Positions 6,249 through 8,252 of a DNA stretch of 8,252 bases are shown here, in pieces (within the stretch, counting starts at the first letter, position 1; every line of letters starts with the position of its first letter). The DNA comes from PALSA-607 sp036510735 (lineage in GTDB: Bacteria > Actinomycetota > Actinomycetes > Acidothermales > Acidothermaceae). The stretch covers positions 1 to 8,252 of the forward strand of contig DATCDK010000235.1 of NCBI GenBank assembly GCA_036510735.1, read 5' to 3'. The notes under the pieces were generated by a model. It made no database searches. It saw only the letters and a list, made by a program, of their open reading frames with translations, and had not been told where the DNA came from. The position numbers and the translations under genes were made by a program.

Positions 6249-6277
6249 TTACGGCCGCAGACGGCGAGGCCTACGCT
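6249..6277 (+). promoter_or_regulatory. Candidate promoter (TTACGG-N17-TACGCT) for the Pro/Trp-rich membrane protein
   Basis: A -35-like TTACGG at 6249-6254 and a -10-like TACGCT at 6272-6277 are separated by 17 bp. Transcription would start near 6284, leaving a leader of about 25 bases with GGGGAG as ribosome site. The -35 match is poor; a TATAAA at 6289-6294 seems too near the start codon to be the -10. Confidence 0.35.
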
Positions 6278-6308
6278 CAGCGCGCATCTATAAACGGGGA
6301 GATCGATC

Positions 6309-6995
6309 ATGCGCTTCAATCCGCCACCGAACTGGCCACCGTCACCCGCAGGTTGGACGCCACCTGCTGGATGGTCGCCTGACCCGTCGTGGGGTCCAAC
6401 GCCCGCGGGCTGGCAACTCTGGGTCGACGACACCTCGCCGACTCCGAGCCGAGGGCCGAAGCGACGGGGACGCTGGATCGTCCCGACCGCGGTAGGGGTC
6501 GTAGCGCTGCTGGTCGGAATAGGGATCGGCAACACCAGCAAAGCCAAGACCACGACGGCATCGTCGGCCGCCGCAGCAACCCCCGCGACCGTGACGGTTA
6601 CCGAGACGGCTCAGGCATCCGCCCCCGCACAAGCCGCAGCGACTGTCACCGTGACGGCAACAGCCCCTGCGCCCGTTCAGGCAACCCCGACGGCCGCGCC
6701 CGCGGTAGCAAAGCCAGCAGTCATTGCAGATATCAAGGGCAACGGCATCAAGCAGACGGGGAACTTCAACGTCCAGGCGGACCAGTGGACGATCGCATAC
6801 GCCTTCGACTGCACGGCCTTCGGCCAGAGCGGCAACTTCTCAGTCTCCGTTTACACGTCCGACGGCACACCCTCCGACATCGCGGCGAACGCAATTGCCA
6901 TCAAGGGTCAGGATTCAACCGTCGAGCACGGCGCCGGCACCTACTACTTGCAGGTCGATTCAGAGTGCTCATGGCACATCGTGGTGACTGGCTGA
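6309..6995 (+). CDS. Bitopic membrane protein with Pro/Trp-rich cytoplasmic repeats and an exported C-terminal domain
   Basis: Encodes 228 aa with GGGGAG seven bases before the ATG. Residues 1-40 are Pro/Trp-rich with repeated P-x-G-W units (NWPPSPAGW, TPPAGW, SPDPSWGPTPAGW), resembling the short Trp/Pro modules seen before a single helix in many actinobacterial membrane proteins. After basic residues KRRGR (51-55) comes one membrane helix, about 57-74 (IVPTAVGVVALLVGIGIG). Then a low-complexity Ala/Thr/Pro/Val linker (80-135) leads to a C-terminal domain (136-228) of beta-strand pattern with GNGIKQTGNF, WTIAYAFDC and CSWHIVVTG. Cys168 and Cys220 could form a disulfide outside the cell. The inside-positive signal places the N-terminus in the cytoplasm. 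Function unknown; perhaps a cell-surface binding protein. Confidence 0.87.
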   Translation: MRFNPPPNWPPSPAGWTPPAGWSPDPSWGPTPAGWQLWVDDTSPTPSRGPKRRGRWIVPTAVGVVALLVGIGIGNTSKAKTTTASSAAAATPATVTVTETAQASAPAQAAATVTVTATAPAPVQATPTAAPAVAKPAVIADIKGNGIKQTGNFNVQADQWTIAYAFDCTAFGQSGNFSVSVYTSDGTPSDIAANAIAIKGQDSTVEHGAGTYYLQVDSECSWHIVVTG

Positions 6996-7088
6996 GCCGC
7001 TGATCTGGTGCGGACGCGAGCGGCCGCGCGCCGCAAACGTAACAAAGCACGCAGCGAAACATCTCGGAACTGATAAGGCGCAGTTAGG

Positions 7089-7100
7089 TGTGTGTGTGTG
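7089..7100. repeat. (TG)6 dinucleotide repeat
   Basis: Six TG units in the noncoding gap between the Pro/Trp-rich gene and the DUF6458 gene, about 30 bp before the GTTT box of the proposed sigma-F-type promoter. It could vary by slippage. Otherwise the gap 6996-7128 shows nothing I can name. Confidence 0.8.
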
Positions 7101-7128
7101 GGTTTAGGCGCCGTAGTTCGAGTGCCGC

Positions 7129-7154
7129 GTTTCGCTGGCCGACGCGTCGGGTAA
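7129..7154 (+). promoter_or_regulatory. Sigma-B/F-type promoter (GTTT-N16-GGGTAA)
   Basis: GTTT at 7129-7132 and GGGTAA at 7149-7154 are 16 bp apart. This fits the consensus known for mycobacterial SigF and streptomycete SigB stress promoters (GTTT, 15-17 bp, GGGTA). Transcription would begin near 7161, giving a leader of about 40 nt before the DUF6458 start, which fits its position well. Confidence 0.6.
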
Positions 7155-7200
7155 CTCCGTTGTAATCGGCTGCGTCGCAGCCCTTGAACGGAGAGTCCAC

Positions 7201-7512
7201 ATGCGGATCGGCTTCTCGGTCTTTCTCATGGCCGTCGGTGCAATTCTGTTGTTCGCCGTACACAAGACTGCGACCGGCGTGAACATCCACACCATCGGTG
7301 TCATCTTGATAATCGCCGGTGCCATCGGCCTCGCTGCCACCTTGACAGTCTTCGCGCCACGTAGGGGCGTCACCGGCGTCGCTTCAGAACGGACTGTTAC
7401 GACCGACGCTCCTGCGGCCCCGGTTGCTGCTGCCCCTGCCGCGACGCCTGTCGCGACCGTCCCGGCGGGTGTGACAACACAGCAGGTAGTCGAACATCGA
7501 GAGGTCTACTAA
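7201..7512 (+). CDS. DUF6458 family small membrane protein
   Basis: Encodes 103 aa. The ATG is preceded by GGAG seven bases upstream. The N-terminal half is the family signature: helix one at about 4-21 (GFSVFLMAVGAILLFAV), a short loop with TGVNIHTIG, and helix two at about 31-51 (IGVILIIAGAIGLAATLTVF). The C-terminal half (55-103) is a soluble Ala/Pro/Val/Thr-rich tail, longer and more repetitive than the bare two-helix proteins I recall, ending in QQVVEHREVY. Function is unknown. A sigma-B/F-type promoter 47 bp upstream suggests that it belongs to the general stress or stationary-phase response, which is inference from the promoter alone. A structured hairpin follows the stop. Confidence 0.87.
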   Translation: MRIGFSVFLMAVGAILLFAVHKTATGVNIHTIGVILIIAGAIGLAATLTVFAPRRGVTGVASERTVTTDAPAAPVAAAPAATPVATVPAGVTTQQVVEHREVY

Positions 7513-7521
7513 GGGTTTGCG

Positions 7522-7571
7522 GAACGCGTGCCGGCATTTGGGAACAGGACCCCATGTGCTGGCACGCGTTC
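7522..7571 (+). terminator. Long hairpin after the DUF6458 gene, probable terminator
   Basis: GAACGCGTGCC at 7522-7532 pairs perfectly with GGCACGCGTTC at 7561-7571. Inside, TTGGG and CCCCA can extend the structure around AACAGGA. It begins ten bases after the stop codon of the DUF6458 gene. There is no T tract, as is common for actinobacterial terminators, so a processed or regulatory RNA structure is an alternative. Confidence 0.55.
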
Positions 7572-7587
7572 GGCATAACGTGATGCC

Positions 7588-7713
7588 ATGGGCTTCGTGA
7601 CTCGCACTGTCCGCCACTTGCTCACGCCGCGCGCGGTGCGCCGTGCGGTACGCGCGAGGCAATCGGTTGTGCCGCACCGGGTTCGGCCGTCAGTGTTCAA
7701 GCGCCGTCGTTAG
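7588..7713 (+). CDS. 41-aa Arg-rich peptide, possibly from a leaderless transcript
   Basis: The frame runs from ATG at 7588 to TAG at 7711-7713. The peptide begins MGFVTRTVRHLLTPRAVRRA and ends VRPSVFKRRR; about a third of its residues are Arg, Lys or His. I recall small actinobacterial proteins of similar style (T-P-R-x-V-R-R-A blocks), which raises confidence somewhat. There is no ribosome site, but TAACGT at 7576-7581 fits a -10 box whose start point would fall on the A of the ATG, so a leaderless message is possible. A small inverted repeat GGCAT/ATGCC (7572-7576, 7583-7587) overlaps it. Function unknown; nucleic-acid or membrane binding would fit the charge. Confidence 0.5.
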   Translation: MGFVTRTVRHLLTPRAVRRAVRARQSVVPHRVRPSVFKRRR

Positions 7714-7748
7714 CCGACCGGCGCGCCCACCCGGCGGTGATGAAAATG

Positions 7749-7797
7749 AAATCCATGACGGTTCTTGACCTAAGAGGTGAAGAACCGTCATGGATTT
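7749..7797. repeat. Large near-perfect palindrome: 18-bp arms, one mismatch, 3 more pairs, 5-base loop
   Basis: AAATCCATGACGGTTCTT at 7749-7766 is exactly complementary to AAGAACCGTCATGGATTT at 7780-7797. After one G/G mismatch, ACC and GGT pair around loop TAAGA. It stands between the Arg-rich peptide gene and the 88-aa protein gene, 74 bp before the latter's start. It may be an operator, a bidirectional terminator, or a copy of a dispersed palindromic element. I see no flanking target duplication. A weak -10 (TACGAT, 7814-7819) lies just after it. Confidence 0.9.
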
Positions 7798-7871
7798 GGA
7801 CCGAGCTAGGGCCTACGATCCGCGGAACGGGTCCGCCGATGGCGCTGGACCACAAAACGCGAGGAGTCGAC

Positions 7872-8138
7872 ATGCCTACGGTGCTTGCCCACCACAACGT
7901 GAAAGACAAGGATCACTGGCTGGCCTCGACCAAGCGCGAAGAGGTGTTCGGGCCGCTCGGGATCACCAACATCCGCACGTTCGTCGACCCGCAGAACCCG
8001 AGCCAGGTCGGGATCATCATGGACGTCGCCGACCTGGACGCCCTGATGACTGCGATGCAGGAAGACCCGCGCATGGGCGAGGCAATGGCACACGACGGCG
8101 TGCTGCCTGAGACGCTGGTGATCCTCGTCGAGGCGTAG
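7872..8138 (+). CDS. Small alpha/beta protein, 88 aa (possible ferredoxin-like / ABM-type fold)
   Basis: The ATG at 7872 has GAGGAG five bases upstream; the frame is open back to 7737 but the extra part overlaps the palindrome and has no protein character. The sequence opens MPTVLAHHNVKDKDHWLAST, followed by KREEVFGPLGI, RTFVDP, VGIIMDVADLDALMTAMQ, and a final strand TLVILVEA. The order strand, helix, strand, strand, helix, strand is that of dimeric ferredoxin-like small proteins such as the antibiotic biosynthesis monooxygenase group; this is inferred from pattern, not from a recognised active site. Similar proteins are frequent in actinobacteria with unknown role. It is followed after 53 bp by scoA, with no terminator visible, so co-transcription is possible. 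Confidence 0.82.
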   Translation: MPTVLAHHNVKDKDHWLASTKREEVFGPLGITNIRTFVDPQNPSQVGIIMDVADLDALMTAMQEDPRMGEAMAHDGVLPETLVILVEA

Positions 8139-8191
8139 CACCTGGACGGCGCGGAGTGACCGGAGGCTTCTGTTAGTCAGCGGAGGGGCGT

Positions 8192-8252
8192 GTGGACAAG
8201 GTAGTGCCGTCGGCTGGCGAGGCCGTGGCGGATGTGTTCGACGGCGCGTCGA
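8192..8252 (+). CDS. scoA: 3-oxoacid CoA-transferase subunit A, first 20 codons
   Basis: GTG at 8192 has GGAGG (8182-8186) five bases upstream and begins VDKVVPSAGEAVADVFDGAS before the window ends. This closely matches the N-terminus of the alpha subunit of succinyl-CoA:3-ketoacid CoA-transferase, where DKVV-x-x-A-x-E-A-V-A-D precedes the glycine-rich GGFG loop (outside the window). The enzyme moves CoA from succinyl-CoA to acetoacetate in ketone-body and short-chain fatty acid use. The partner gene scoB would be expected next. With only 20 residues the family is likely but not proved. Confidence 0.75.
   Translation, partial: MDKVVPSAGEAVADVFDGAS

Noticed and set aside
7749..7797. Reading the palindrome as the two ends of an insertion sequence
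   Set aside because: The arms are only 13 bases apart, with no transposase and no target duplication.
1..8252. CRISPR array, riboswitch, toxin-antitoxin pair or defence operon
   Set aside because: No direct-repeat array, no recognisable riboswitch core and no paired genes with such motifs were seen on either strand.

Overview
The window looks like chromosomal DNA from a high-GC actinobacterium. The evidence is the divergent pair aceE / DUF3052 followed by an AhpE-type peroxiredoxin (a neighbourhood I recall from Mycobacterium and Streptomyces), frequent GTG and TTG starts, a DUF6458 membrane protein behind a sigma-B/F-type promoter, and actinobacterial small-gene families. I cannot place it to genus.

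Left part (1-4352): the 5' end of aceE (homodimeric pyruvate dehydrogenase E1) leaves the window on the minus strand. Reading the other way are a DUF3052 gene and a 1-Cys peroxiredoxin of the AhpE type that overlaps it by four bases. Convergent with these, and only 16 bp away, is a 943-codon minus-strand gene for a very hydrophobic polytopic membrane protein with an N-terminal zinc ribbon (SCO7613 C-terminal-domain type).

Middle part (4554-6113): a tRNA-Val(UAC) gene, then a segment with accessory character. It holds a strong hairpin, a CPxWC small-protein gene (DUF6907-like) that appears broken (ACG where a start is expected, two apparent +1 frame changes), and three small minus-strand genes. 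Two of these overlap in a way that suggests a lost stop codon. This fits a decayed integrative element or a tRNA-linked insertion hot spot, but no integrase and no second att copy lie in the window.

Right part (6309-8252), all plus strand: a bitopic Pro/Trp-rich membrane protein with an exported C-terminal domain; a two-helix DUF6458 protein behind a good GTTT-N16-GGGTAA promoter; a structured hairpin; a possibly leaderless 41-aa Arg-rich peptide gene; an 18-bp perfect inverted repeat; an 88-aa small alpha/beta protein; and the first 20 codons of a 3-oxoacid CoA-transferase subunit A gene (scoA).

No operon here makes a clear new pathway. The parts most worth a second look are the decaying small genes beside the tRNA, the sigma-F-type promoter and the large palindrome at 7749-7797.
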